NCBI GenBank assembly: GCA_945878975.1
Contig: CAMCUM010000016.1
Location: forward strand, 1 to 55,318
DNA from: Legionella genomosp. 1
GTDB lineage: Bacteria > Pseudomonadota > Gammaproteobacteria > Legionellales > Legionellaceae
Length of the DNA: 55,318 bases
Direction of reading: 5' to 3'
The notes below the pieces were generated by a model, which saw nothing but the letters and a program-made list of their open reading frames with translations, had not been told where the DNA came from and did no database searches. The position numbers were made by a program, and so were the translations under genes. Positions 8,292 through 16,423 of this stretch are shown here, piece by piece (position 1 is the first letter of the stretch; every line of letters starts with the position of its first letter).

Positions 8292-9221
8292 ATGAATCAC
8301 AAGAGTGAACGTGTTAGATCAAAGGGAACGAGGCTTTTTAAAGAACATCCCTTTCAATTGAGTCAACAATTACAACGGACTACTATACCAAAAAGGCTTT
8401 CAAAATTTGTTGTGATTCCTGGCAATCCAATAAGCTCAGAAACCGACCTACCAGGTATGGCACCAATAAGGGTATCGCCGCATTATCTTGAATTGATTCA
8501 GATGGCAGAATCCACGCTATTATTTCTTTCAGAGGTATCTACTCGAACAGGAAGAGTTTGTCCCAAAGCTATTTTTTCTCAAAAAATCTCACAATCAGAA
8601 CGGTACACAGTTCCTCACCAACTCAAAACCTATCTAAACGAACTCCACTGTGAAAAACAACATACGTTCGAGTTTCATGTCGTAGGTCATGCGACACCAG
8701 AGGAAATTGGTCTAAGCATGTGGCAAAGAGGCGTATCTAATATTGAGTTTGCCGAACAAATTAAGAGTATGCTAGAAGAGGAAGAGCTAGATACATTGGA
8801 TTTTCATAATCGACCGATTCATTTTGTTTTTCATACTTGTAATAGTGCGTATTGCAGTATAGATACTTACATGACGAAGAGTAACATGCAAGATGTTATC
8901 AAAAATGAATCATTCATTGGTCATTTTTTCAAGCAAATGAAACAGTTTGGCTTTAAAAATATTAGCGTGTCTGGCTTTCGTGGCTATTATTCACATGCAC
9001 TAAGCCACAAATCTTCGATGGTCACTGATGCTTATGATTATCACACTGTCTTATTACCTGCTGATTCTGCAAAATTTACAATTTTTGCTGATGGACAAGT
9101 ACTAATGCCATCAAATAAACAGGGATGTTTTATGCCAATATTTTTGTCAGATCCGTTTAGCGAAGCAGATATTATGTCAGACTCTGAAGAAGACACTCTC
9201 TCTGAACGTGGCCCTTCTTAG
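8292..9221 (+). CDS. Caspase-fold-like cysteine peptidase candidate (pair A, copy 1)
   Basis: 309 aa, not a recognised housekeeping protein. A hydrophobic strand leads to a candidate catalytic His133 in FHVVGHATPEEIG, and a second strand ends in a candidate catalytic Cys183 in FVFHTCNSAYCS. This spacing and strand-His / strand-Cys layout are those of clan CD peptidases (caspase, C11, C80, gingipain). A later motif VSGFRGYYS is shared with the convergent neighbour. The N-terminus is basic and there is no signal peptide, so export by a dedicated effector secretion system is possible. The acidic, Ser-rich tail has the look of a type IV translocation signal. Neighbour 9239-10330 is a paralog. Enzyme activity is inferred, not shown. 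Confidence 0.6.
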   Translation: MNHKSERVRSKGTRLFKEHPFQLSQQLQRTTIPKRLSKFVVIPGNPISSETDLPGMAPIRVSPHYLELIQMAESTLLFLSEVSTRTGRVCPKAIFSQKISQSERYTVPHQLKTYLNELHCEKQHTFEFHVVGHATPEEIGLSMWQRGVSNIEFAEQIKSMLEEEELDTLDFHNRPIHFVFHTCNSAYCSIDTYMTKSNMQDVIKNESFIGHFFKQMKQFGFKNISVSGFRGYYSHALSHKSSMVTDAYDYHTVLLPADSAKFTIFADGQVLMPSNKQGCFMPIFLSDPFSEADIMSDSEEDTLSERGPS

Positions 9222-9238
9222 GATCTTTTAACACAGGC

Positions 9239-10330
9239 CTAACGACGATTCTGCGGCAATCCAGCTTCTTCAGCCCTAACATCCTCTGCAGCGCTTCTAT
9301 GCTCAGGAAAATAAACAGGAAACTGAAGATAACGCTCATTAGGAACACGGCTAACAACAAGGCAAGGGCGGTTAGACCTGTCCACGCCCACATTAATAGT
9401 AAATTTTGTATTGTCTATTAAAGTCTGTTGATAAAATTTGCTGAGCTCATCAGGTGTGGAGGATACGACAGCACCTAGTCCTGGTCCTAAGGTTCTGTAA
9501 TATCCACGAAAACCAGAAACACTCCCTTTTATACCCCGCTCCATTAATACGCTCGCGACTTTTCCAATGAAAGTGTCTTCAATGACATGCCGGTCTCTCT
9601 CACTTATATCATCTTCGGGAGCTTCGAGCACGTCAGGAACTTCAGGAACTGCGAGTTCTTTTGCAAAATCACAATAGGCACTATTACAAGAATGTAAGGT
9701 GATATGAATTTCTGGTTTAAAATATTTTGCTCCACTCAGTGCATCCTCTACAATAAACAAAAGATTTTCGGTGAAAATCTCTGGGGTAAAACGAGTATCT
9801 GAGATTGCGTTCCCTATCCAATACATACTTGATCCAATACGCTCATTATTGCCATGTGATGCAATATCAAGAAAAAGTTGGGTTTTCTGACGTTCTACAA
9901 GGAAGGATGGTTGGTAATCTCTTAAAAAATGACCCGGATAAAGTACTTTATTGCGCTTTACCACCTCAGATCGCGCCAATATTTCTGGACTAATGTCAGG
10001 ATAAGTCGGTGGTTCGAGTCCGAAAAAAATCACTCTCGGGCAGACACTATGATCTTGTTTTTCAAGCAATGCAACTGTGGTTTGTCCCATACAAAGTAAA
10101 TCTGTATCGATAGGACCCAGCCCTCTCTCTTTATGAAATGACAATTCCGTTGCACCCTCTGCGAGTACGCCTGCATGTTCAAGAGGAAATTCAGGAACTC
10201 TCGTAATCAAAACAAATCTATCAAATCGACCAGGATTGCTAGGCAAAAATTTGTTGATTTTAGCGGAAAATCCTAATTCCTGCTCTTTGCGAGGAGAAGC
10301 TTTTTTAAATTCTTTTCGAAACATACTCAT
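9239..10330 (-). CDS. Caspase-fold-like cysteine peptidase candidate (pair A, copy 2)
   Basis: 363 aa, convergent with the preceding gene (17 bases between stops). The candidate dyad is His159 in FLDIASHGNNERIG, the canonical His-Gly of clan CD, and Cys215 in ITLHSCNSAYCDFA. SVSGFRGYY near residue 275 matches VSGFRGYYS of its partner, and both share CPRVIF/CPKAIF and the early segment RFVLITRVPEFP vs KFVVIPGNP. An extra acidic insert (EVPDVLEAPEDDISERD) follows the Cys segment. There is no signal peptide or membrane helix. The two are diverged paralogs; effector function is an inference. Confidence 0.6.
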   Translation of the reverse strand: MSMFRKEFKKASPRKEQELGFSAKINKFLPSNPGRFDRFVLITRVPEFPLEHAGVLAEGATELSFHKERGLGPIDTDLLCMGQTTVALLEKQDHSVCPRVIFFGLEPPTYPDISPEILARSEVVKRNKVLYPGHFLRDYQPSFLVERQKTQLFLDIASHGNNERIGSSMYWIGNAISDTRFTPEIFTENLLFIVEDALSGAKYFKPEIHITLHSCNSAYCDFAKELAVPEVPDVLEAPEDDISERDRHVIEDTFIGKVASVLMERGIKGSVSGFRGYYRTLGPGLGAVVSSTPDELSKFYQQTLIDNTKFTINVGVDRSNRPCLVVSRVPNERYLQFPVYFPEHRSAAEDVRAEEAGLPQNRR

Positions 10331-10422
10331 GGCACTAGTCCTATAATAACTTATATTAACTATAGACCATTTTGTTTGTTTTATTTTGTTTTTGTTTATT
10401 TCTTATTCATATCGTAATGTAC

Positions 10423-11340
10423 CTACCTGCTGATTGCAACTGACAACCCGCTTAAATCATGAGCTAATTGCCCTTCTTTGGAAAAATAGTATTGTTTACA
10501 ACCTGAAGCGCCATGCATAAAAAGCCCCATACCAACCAAACCGGCTATGGCACCTGGCACACCCACACCTAAACAGAGGCTGGCAACGATTAAAGCAGCA
10601 CCTAATGCAAGCACGGCAGCGCTCAACGTTGGCCAAGATTCTGCCATATCCTTTGCTGAATCCTGGAGAAGCTGAATATTGAACAGAGTGGGCTCACGGA
10701 TGGCCAATGCCACCACATTTATAACATGCCTCATTTGAGGTGGTGCTTGATTTGTATACAGCATGTCTGTTAGATCTCGCAGTACTCTGCTAGATTTTTG
10801 AATCAATAGAGCATTTTTTTGGCCATAGTACATTTCTGCAATCAAAAGTTTCAATTGTTCAAGGCAATACTGAGTCATTATCAGTTCAAAATCCTGGGCA
10901 GGGATCCGTGTCACTTGCTTGAAAGCACTTAGACAATCCCATTTTTCTTGGTCATTAATAAGTTTACGCGCTATAAAACAATCTAATATATTGGACAATA
11001 ACTCCGCATCCAAATTTTGATCAAAATGCCGATGATAATGCGTCTCATCTGCATCCAATGGATCATGATGATAATGATCATGTTCTAAAAAGAAGCGATA
11101 TACTCCGGAACTGGGGGAATATAAAGAACGATCCACCTTGTTCAAGGCAGAATTGAGCATTTTAGGAGTAATACCTTGTTGGAAATCAGGGTAAATAGTA
11201 AGTGTATTACCCATCACCGACAATTTGACTTTTTTACCTAAATAGGTAAATGCACGCATATCCCTATGCTTTGACTGTTCTGTGGTTTTATCATTGGTAT
11301 ACATATCACCTTCAGGAATGATGCCCAGCATGGGAGTCAT
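10423..11340 (-). CDS. Unknown protein with C-terminal membrane hairpin
   Basis: 305 aa from the ATG at 11340. A longer TTG start at 11427 is unlikely because a strong promoter lies downstream of it and because that start falls inside a repeat terminus. The body is soluble and has a His/Asp-rich stretch (EHDHYHHDPLDADETHYH). Two hydrophobic segments near residues 245-290 (AALIVASLCLGVGV, GLVGMGLFMHGASG) could insert into a membrane, leaving a short tail. No family was recognised. Tail-anchored soluble proteins of this shape recur here (18382, 26301, 55193) and resemble Legionellales effectors. Confidence 0.6.
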   Translation of the reverse strand: MTPMLGIIPEGDMYTNDKTTEQSKHRDMRAFTYLGKKVKLSVMGNTLTIYPDFQQGITPKMLNSALNKVDRSLYSPSSGVYRFFLEHDHYHHDPLDADETHYHRHFDQNLDAELLSNILDCFIARKLINDQEKWDCLSAFKQVTRIPAQDFELIMTQYCLEQLKLLIAEMYYGQKNALLIQKSSRVLRDLTDMLYTNQAPPQMRHVINVVALAIREPTLFNIQLLQDSAKDMAESWPTLSAAVLALGAALIVASLCLGVGVPGAIAGLVGMGLFMHGASGCKQYYFSKEGQLAHDLSGLSVAISR

Positions 11341-11364
11341 AAAATATGGACTAAATGGCTTAAT

Positions 11365-11393
11365 ATTATACCACAACGGGTGATTTTGTTCAA
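11365..11393 (-). promoter_or_regulatory. Near-consensus promoter for the 10423-11340 gene
   Basis: On the minus strand TTGAAC (11393-11388) and TATAAT (11370-11365) are separated by exactly 17 bases, with TGG directly before the -10, giving an extended TGnTATAAT element. The start site would be near 11358, which decides in favour of the ATG at 11340 over the TTG at 11427. Confidence 0.75.
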
Positions 11394-11416
11394 AATATAC
11401 ACATAAAATACTGGCG

Positions 11417-11574
11417 TCTGTTGACAATTCAAAACCCTACGTCCCGCGGCTTGTCCGCGTGATCCAGTTCGACCTTTATCAGCCCAATCAGTTTTTGTAT
11501 TGTTCAAGATTCCTAGATCCCGCGGACAAGCCGCGGGACGCAGGGCTTCGTGAGATGAATTGTCAACACGCCCT
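11417..11574. repeat. Complete small inverted-repeat (MITE-like) element with nested palindrome
   Basis: Outer ends are TCTGTTGACAATTCA (11417-11431) and TGAATTGTCAACACGCCCT (11556-11574), an inverted pair. Inside is a second inverted pair, CGTCCCGCGGCTTGTCCGCG and CGCGGACAAGCCGCGGGACG, around a unique centre. It carries no gene. The right edge supplies the TAG stop of murI. This is the best copy of the family. Confidence 0.85.
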
Positions 11575-12397
11575 ACCTCATCACTCGCCCATACGCATCC
11601 ACCAATTCTATATCGTGGTCATATAAGGGCTCTTGCAGAAAAAATTCTCCGATGGTTTGGAAGCGCTGTACCGAATCGGTTACCAAGTATTGTACATCAC
11701 CGTTTTTTTTAGTATGCGGCCGGCACAAATCTTTCAGAGTTAATTGCTGTTTGAGCGCTGTTGCCGTGGCATCTGCTGAATCAACCAATTGTACGTTTTC
11801 AGAGACCATTTTACTTAAAGTATTTTTGAATACAGGAAAATGGGTACAGCCTAATAAAATAGTATCCTCATTACTAAGCCCAGATAGATAATGACTCAAT
11901 GCTTCACGGACAATTGCATTATCAATCATACCCTCTTCAGCCAAGGCTACCAGCACACTACAGGCCCTAGAATGGATGGTCACATTAGGGAGTTTTTGGC
12001 GAATCAAATCCTGGTATGCATTGGTAGCAATGGTCGTTTCGGTTGCCAATACCGCGATGCGTTGGTTTCGAGTTGCTGAGACAGCCGCTGTCGCACCGGG
12101 CGCCACCACTCCTAAGACTGGCATCTCGGGCAAACTCACCTGCAAATGCTCTAGCGCTGCCGTGGTCGCTGTATTACAAGCAATCACCAACGCTTTGATT
12201 TGACGTTGTACCAATAATTGAGACATTTGCATGGCATACAATTTCACCGTATCTCGGGATTTGGTGCCATAGGGCAACCGGGCGGTATCACCAAGATAAA
12301 TGAATGACTCTGCAGGCAAGGCTTGACGCAAGGCTCGTAAAACCGTCAGACCACCCATCCCAGAATCAAATACTCCAATCGCTAAATGTTTGTTCAT
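11573..12397 (-). CDS. murI: Glutamate racemase
   Basis: Makes D-glutamate for peptidoglycan. A 274-aa enzyme with both catalytic cysteines in their usual motifs: IACNTATTAALE near residue 74 and LLGCTHFPVF near 185. The N-terminal FDSGMGGLTVLRAL and GDTARLPYG substrate motifs are intact. AAAGGT precedes the ATG. It is the last gene of the leftward operon starting near 16305. Its TAG stop codon is formed by the terminus of the inverted-repeat element. Confidence 0.96.
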   Translation of the reverse strand: MNKHLAIGVFDSGMGGLTVLRALRQALPAESFIYLGDTARLPYGTKSRDTVKLYAMQMSQLLVQRQIKALVIACNTATTAALEHLQVSLPEMPVLGVVAPGATAAVSATRNQRIAVLATETTIATNAYQDLIRQKLPNVTIHSRACSVLVALAEEGMIDNAIVREALSHYLSGLSNEDTILLGCTHFPVFKNTLSKMVSENVQLVDSADATATALKQQLTLKDLCRPHTKKNGDVQYLVTDSVQRFQTIGEFFLQEPLYDHDIELVDAYGRVMR

Positions 12398-12412
12398 AGT
12401 TACCTTTTTCCA

Positions 12413-13609
12413 TCATCTCTGCCGCGGGCGGTACGCAGGCTCATCAACCAACAATGTTTTTCCTTTGATTTCTCTGATCTTTTCTTTAAAATCATCTTTA
12501 GCATGATGACGATCGATCGTAGCCGCGATCGTCGTTTGAAGTTTATCGGACTCCAATTTACTGTCCCTTGCCAACCCTATGGCATTGGTCCATCCTGGCA
12601 CGTCTACTTTGATATTTGCCAATTTTAACACAATTCCTGCCTGTTTGGCTTCTACCATTAAGGCTGCTACCACTAATTTGACTTGTGGCAAATAATCTTT
12701 CGAACCTCGCAGATAGATTTTTTTCTGAGGATGCATCGTCATATCCAGCAATAACAAATGCGCCATTTTGATGGCAGCCAGCGTTTTTTCTTGGGCACTC
12801 CCCGTGGGGGAAGTTTTATCGATGACCTTTCCTGTATGATCTTGTTCTATCTTGATTTTGGTACCAGGCAGTGTATAAGAGACCAGTTCTCTCTTTTTTA
12901 AAATGGCACCATACCCCACCCCATACCCTTCTAACCCAGATGTCTTTGCTGTAACACTGGGATTTCGACTCAGGATTTCTCCACGAAATCCATAAATATC
13001 TTGCTGTTCCAATACAGTAGAAGCAAGACTGACCCAGTGCCCAGCAAATTGTCCGGCATGCGCAGCATCATAAGTGTTGGCCATGTGATGGCACCGTTCA
13101 ATCCGCTGCTTATTTTGCAAAATATGCGTATGAATCTCCTTGATCACATCTTCCGCTTGAATGATTTTTGTATAATTCGCTTTGTCTGTATCATTCCAAA
13201 CCAATCCTCTCACCACTTTGTCATGCAGTGCCGTCCATAAAGGCGTTATTTTGTTGTTTTGCACCGTAATTTCAGCGTATCGTGTTTCATCATCACGCTG
13301 TAAACTAGCTATCAATACTTTTGTTTTTTCAAGTTTGGTTACAATTTCTTGCGCAGACGTATATTCTTGTGTGGCAATCTGAAAGCGACTTTTATCTTCT
13401 TGAAACTTCAGTGTTTTACTTTCAAACAAGCGTTTCTCTTTGAAATAACTTTTCTTTATAACAGACATATTTGCTTTTGCGGCATGAATTTTCGCATCTA
13501 AATCGACATTGGCTGCTGCAATCGCAGCCGCACGCCCACCCATCTCAGCAACAACAGCAGTCGTCCAATCCCCAATCACACGATGAACCACATCCAGTTT
13601 TTCCTGCAT
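12413..13609 (-). CDS. Unknown coiled-coil protein in the zapD-murI operon
   Basis: 398 aa from the ATG at 13609, chosen over the GTG at 13618 because AGGGTG lies six bases before it. The first half (about 25-170) is predicted helical and coiled-coil, rich in Lys, Glu, Gln and Ala. The second half has a compact domain with SGLEGYGVGYGAILKK, KIKIEQDHTGKVIDK and KKIYLRGSKDYLPQVK, followed by a predicted helix-strand segment (AALMVEAKQAGIVLKLA). No signal peptide or membrane helix. No family was recognised. It sits 10 bases after the DUF1704 gene and 15 before murI. Confidence 0.65.
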   Translation of the reverse strand: MQEKLDVVHRVIGDWTTAVVAEMGGRAAAIAAANVDLDAKIHAAKANMSVIKKSYFKEKRLFESKTLKFQEDKSRFQIATQEYTSAQEIVTKLEKTKVLIASLQRDDETRYAEITVQNNKITPLWTALHDKVVRGLVWNDTDKANYTKIIQAEDVIKEIHTHILQNKQRIERCHHMANTYDAAHAGQFAGHWVSLASTVLEQQDIYGFRGEILSRNPSVTAKTSGLEGYGVGYGAILKKRELVSYTLPGTKIKIEQDHTGKVIDKTSPTGSAQEKTLAAIKMAHLLLLDMTMHPQKKIYLRGSKDYLPQVKLVVAALMVEAKQAGIVLKLANIKVDVPGWTNAIGLARDSKLESDKLQTTIAATIDRHHAKDDFKEKIREIKGKTLLVDEPAYRPRQR

Positions 13610-13619
13610 CAGTATCACC

Positions 13620-14903
13620 CTATGCTAATAAAAACCTAAAATTACGTTGAATTTCGGAGAAATCAAATTGGTCCAAATACAAAGAAAATCCTAGCCAAAC
13701 ACTCAAAGCTGCCAAGTCGCGAAATTGCGGTGGCATATAGCGTGGCTCAGACAACAGCCCTTCAGCCTTCAATTCTAATAATAAAGGCACGTCATCTAAC
13801 GAAAGCTTGCCAGCAAATAAAATAGGTACCACATCCACACGGCGCTCACTGATGGCATAACAGAGGAAGTTATACAACAACACAAACCCTTTGGCATACG
13901 CCAAATCTTTGGTAAAAGGCTCTCCATTTGGCAAGCTCCCTCGAAAAACGCGCACGCATTGCTTGTAAGCATCATCTTGAGACAGTCCACACTCTATAAA
14001 ATATCGAAAAATATCCATAAAATCAGCACCCCGAGTGGCTTTATCAATGGCAATCACGCGATTGGTGATCTTGCGCATACGGGCCGGATATGATGAAAAA
14101 GTGATCACCTCTGTCAGCACTGCCAACCCTTCCTGTACCACCGCACAAGATGGCCCGCCTTTGGACAGAAAATAGCAATAAGGCTGCAATTTCCCATTGA
14201 TGGTTGTCCCCAAATGAACCCAGCCCTCATGGACCTCAAGATACTTTAATTCACGGTCGGTAAATTTTGCTTTTTTACTCAATTTGATTTTATCAAAACC
14301 AGCTGCGGCGTCCGCTATCATATTATCATTGATCAAAACCTTGATCTTATCCTGCGTAAAAAACGCATTTAAACGGGATTGCAACAGCGTTTTTGCTTCG
14401 TGTGGACTGTATTTGGGGATGTCTAGATCCGACACCAATTGCACGTCTAATGTGGTCAATAAATCAAATAGGACAGAACCCATTTCTGATAAACGCGGTC
14501 CCCCGACGTAAAAAACATCGTCTGGACTACCATACAGTTCTTTAGACATTTCGTTGAAAACAGGTGTGCCACGTGCTTCTAACATCCTGACTGCACGCAT
14601 ATATTCATAGCATTGTCGTTTGATAAGGCGCGTGACAGGAGAGTATTCTCCTAATTGATTATAGGCATCGCGTAAAATACCACGAAACTCTTCAATTTTG
14701 TCATTCGGCTCAAAAGGCAGCGGGTGTTTTTCGTAATAATGCAGATCCACATTAGGGAGTCGCTTGGCCTTGTGGCGAAAAAACTCGCGTTTGACGGTAT
14801 CATCCCATTTTACTTGATCTAAAATACGGATCGGGCGTTGTGCTTCCACGATGCGTTTGGACAATGCTTTGATGATCGAACCTTCCTCTGTCTTGATCGT
14901 CAT
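13620..14903 (-). CDS. MATCAP/DUF1704 (QEGLA-motif) metallopeptidase-like protein
   Basis: 427 aa from ATG 14903, preceded by GAGGTA at good spacing (the longer TTG start at 14942 would overlap zapD). The active-site pattern of the family is present: HEGWVH (His225, Glu226, His230; HExxxH) and QEGLAVLTE (257-265) with the third-ligand Glu. The family is known in bacteria as 'flavohemoglobin expression-modulating QEGLA motif protein' and in animals as MATCAP, which removes C-terminal tyrosine from alpha-tubulin. The substrate in bacteria is unknown. The conserved region covers most of the protein; here it is co-transcribed with zapD and murI. Confidence 0.88.
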   Translation of the reverse strand: MTIKTEEGSIIKALSKRIVEAQRPIRILDQVKWDDTVKREFFRHKAKRLPNVDLHYYEKHPLPFEPNDKIEEFRGILRDAYNQLGEYSPVTRLIKRQCYEYMRAVRMLEARGTPVFNEMSKELYGSPDDVFYVGGPRLSEMGSVLFDLLTTLDVQLVSDLDIPKYSPHEAKTLLQSRLNAFFTQDKIKVLINDNMIADAAAGFDKIKLSKKAKFTDRELKYLEVHEGWVHLGTTINGKLQPYCYFLSKGGPSCAVVQEGLAVLTEVITFSSYPARMRKITNRVIAIDKATRGADFMDIFRYFIECGLSQDDAYKQCVRVFRGSLPNGEPFTKDLAYAKGFVLLYNFLCYAISERRVDVVPILFAGKLSLDDVPLLLELKAEGLLSEPRYMPPQFRDLAALSVWLGFSLYLDQFDFSEIQRNFRFLLA

Positions 14904-14916
14904 AAGGCTAGCTACC

Positions 14917-15666
14917 TCATAGTTGACAAACCGCCAAATCAATCATTGCATGCTGTAAATCCCTTACTTCTTGCATAGAATAAGCATCACATAAGCGAAT
15001 GCTCAAACCATGGTGACCAATCTGAATTTTTGGAACAATATTGTCTTCACGTAACATACGTAACAAAATTAATTGATGCTCAGCCCGAGTTGGCAAGGAG
15101 CATTGATAAAAGCCATTAACAAGCTCAATAGCCTCAAATTGCGCGGTATCGCGCAATAACGCCAAATAAATCGCCACTGTATCACGTAATACTTGTAACT
15201 GCTGCACCCAGTTTAATAGATGCTCTTGCCGCATCTGGGTGGGATTATCTAACCAAAACAACAATTGCGGCGCATGCAATTCACAATCACTAGGATGCGC
15301 CGTTTGAGCTTGCCGGATGGATTGCAAAAAGGGATCTTGGTGAATAGTATCACCAAAACGCCCAGAAATATGGCTCAAAACTTGCACTTGAATGAACAAA
15401 CGCGCATAACTTGCATCCGAAATTTGGGTTTGTGATTTATTAACAGCATGTTCAATCCGCATGAGCTCTTTGACAAAACGACTTTTTAATTCAGGTTTTT
15501 CAACCAGTTTGATAATTTCTATAATATTTTTCAAAGCATAATGATGAATAATAGGATTTGCAGCATGGCATGATTGTTCAATGCCTAAAAATAAACGTTC
15601 TAAACGTAAAGAAATTTTAGAGAGTGAGTTAACCGCCAATTGGTAAACAATCTGATTGTCACTCAT
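14917..15666 (-). CDS. zapD: Cell division protein ZapD (YacF) homologue
   Basis: ZapD cross-links FtsZ filaments by binding their C-terminal tails. The 249 aa match the family length. Shared features are the N-terminal helical half (NSLSKISLRLERLFLGIEQ), HAPQLLFWLDNPTQMRQEHL in the middle matching the LP.L..WL.LP..QR segment, the VNGFYQ signature near residue 184, and the C-terminal beta domain (KIQIGHHGLSIRL). Similarity is moderate and judged by eye. The ATG overlaps the upstream TGA. In most relatives zapD sits beside coaE, so this location is unusual. Confidence 0.8.
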   Translation of the reverse strand: MSDNQIVYQLAVNSLSKISLRLERLFLGIEQSCHAANPIIHHYALKNIIEIIKLVEKPELKSRFVKELMRIEHAVNKSQTQISDASYARLFIQVQVLSHISGRFGDTIHQDPFLQSIRQAQTAHPSDCELHAPQLLFWLDNPTQMRQEHLLNWVQQLQVLRDTVAIYLALLRDTAQFEAIELVNGFYQCSLPTRAEHQLILLRMLREDNIVPKIQIGHHGLSIRLCDAYSMQEVRDLQHAMIDLAVCQL

Positions 15667-16283
15667 AACAAGGTGAACTCGCTGTTTCTCTTAAGATTAG
15701 CAGGTTCTGGAAAAATGTCATACTCAGGGGCTTGCAATGCTTTTTCAATGTCTCCAATATACAAAGGGGTCAATTTCTCTTGATAATATTGAAAAGCACC
15801 CTCTTTAGAAGGCTGCACGCCTGTCGGATGCGCGCCAATATAAATAGTCCAATCGCCATCTGGCTCTTCTGCAGCAGGCGGCTCAATCAACGTACATTGC
15901 TCCGGACGACGAAGCACACGCACCGTAATATCCGAATTTGGTTTGATTATTTGCAGCGCTTCACTTAGTTCAGTCGCAAATGTTAATAATGACTTTTTCT
16001 TAGAAACATCCGAAATTAATAATTGAATGGTACAAACAGGCGCCAAAATCCCTGCCAATTGCAGGCGTTGTGTCATGATTTTGGGTGAAAACTTTTCCTG
16101 CATATTACCATTCGCATTCAGTTCAATAATGGTCAAAGTCGTATCAGTGGGATCAATAAACAGGGGGCTTTTCGCTCTATTAGAAATACTTTCTAAAGAA
16201 TAAATCTCTTGCGGCCGCTTCGCCACCAGGGCCTTGACTGCTCTCTGATTTAATTCGCCTGCCTCAGAAAAGACAATAATCAT
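15663..16283 (-). CDS. Unknown 206-aa protein, first gene of the zapD-murI operon
   Basis: The ATG at 16283 is preferred because the promoter (16314-16343) lies inside the longer frame that begins at 16352. The protein starts MIIVFSEAGELN and has two beta-strand-like segments, TTLTIIELNANGNMQEK (about 56-72) and CTIQLLISDVSKKK (about 92-105). Their spacing resembles the His-Gly and Cys strands of clan CD peptidases, but with Asn and Ser in place of His and Cys. The function is unknown; the resemblance is weak and may be coincidental. The stop codon overlaps the zapD ATG. Confidence 0.65.
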   Translation of the reverse strand: MIIVFSEAGELNQRAVKALVAKRPQEIYSLESISNRAKSPLFIDPTDTTLTIIELNANGNMQEKFSPKIMTQRLQLAGILAPVCTIQLLISDVSKKKSLLTFATELSEALQIIKPNSDITVRVLRRPEQCTLIEPPAAEEPDGDWTIYIGAHPTGVQPSKEGAFQYYQEKLTPLYIGDIEKALQAPEYDIFPEPANLKRNSEFTLL

Positions 16284-16313
16284 AATGTACCCATTCTCAA
16301 AACGTTTCTTTTC

Positions 16314-16343
16314 ATTATAAGCTATAATCCAGAATTTGGTCAT
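16314..16343 (-). promoter_or_regulatory. Promoter of the zapD-murI operon
   Basis: On the minus strand ATGACC (16343-16338) and TATAAT (16319-16314) are 18 bases apart. The start site would be near 16307, 24 bases before the ATG at 16283. It is the only strong promoter seen for the five leftward genes 15663-11573. Confidence 0.6.
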
Positions 16344-16423
16344 GGGGAACATAAAGCATAGCTTAAACTAGGGCATGTTGACAAGGCTGGTTCCGGGAGC
16401 AAGATTATGTATGTCTACAACTT

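Noticed and set aside
11341-11427. Extended N-terminus of the 10423 gene from a TTG codon
   Set aside because: The promoter maps downstream of this codon and the codon lies in a repeat terminus.
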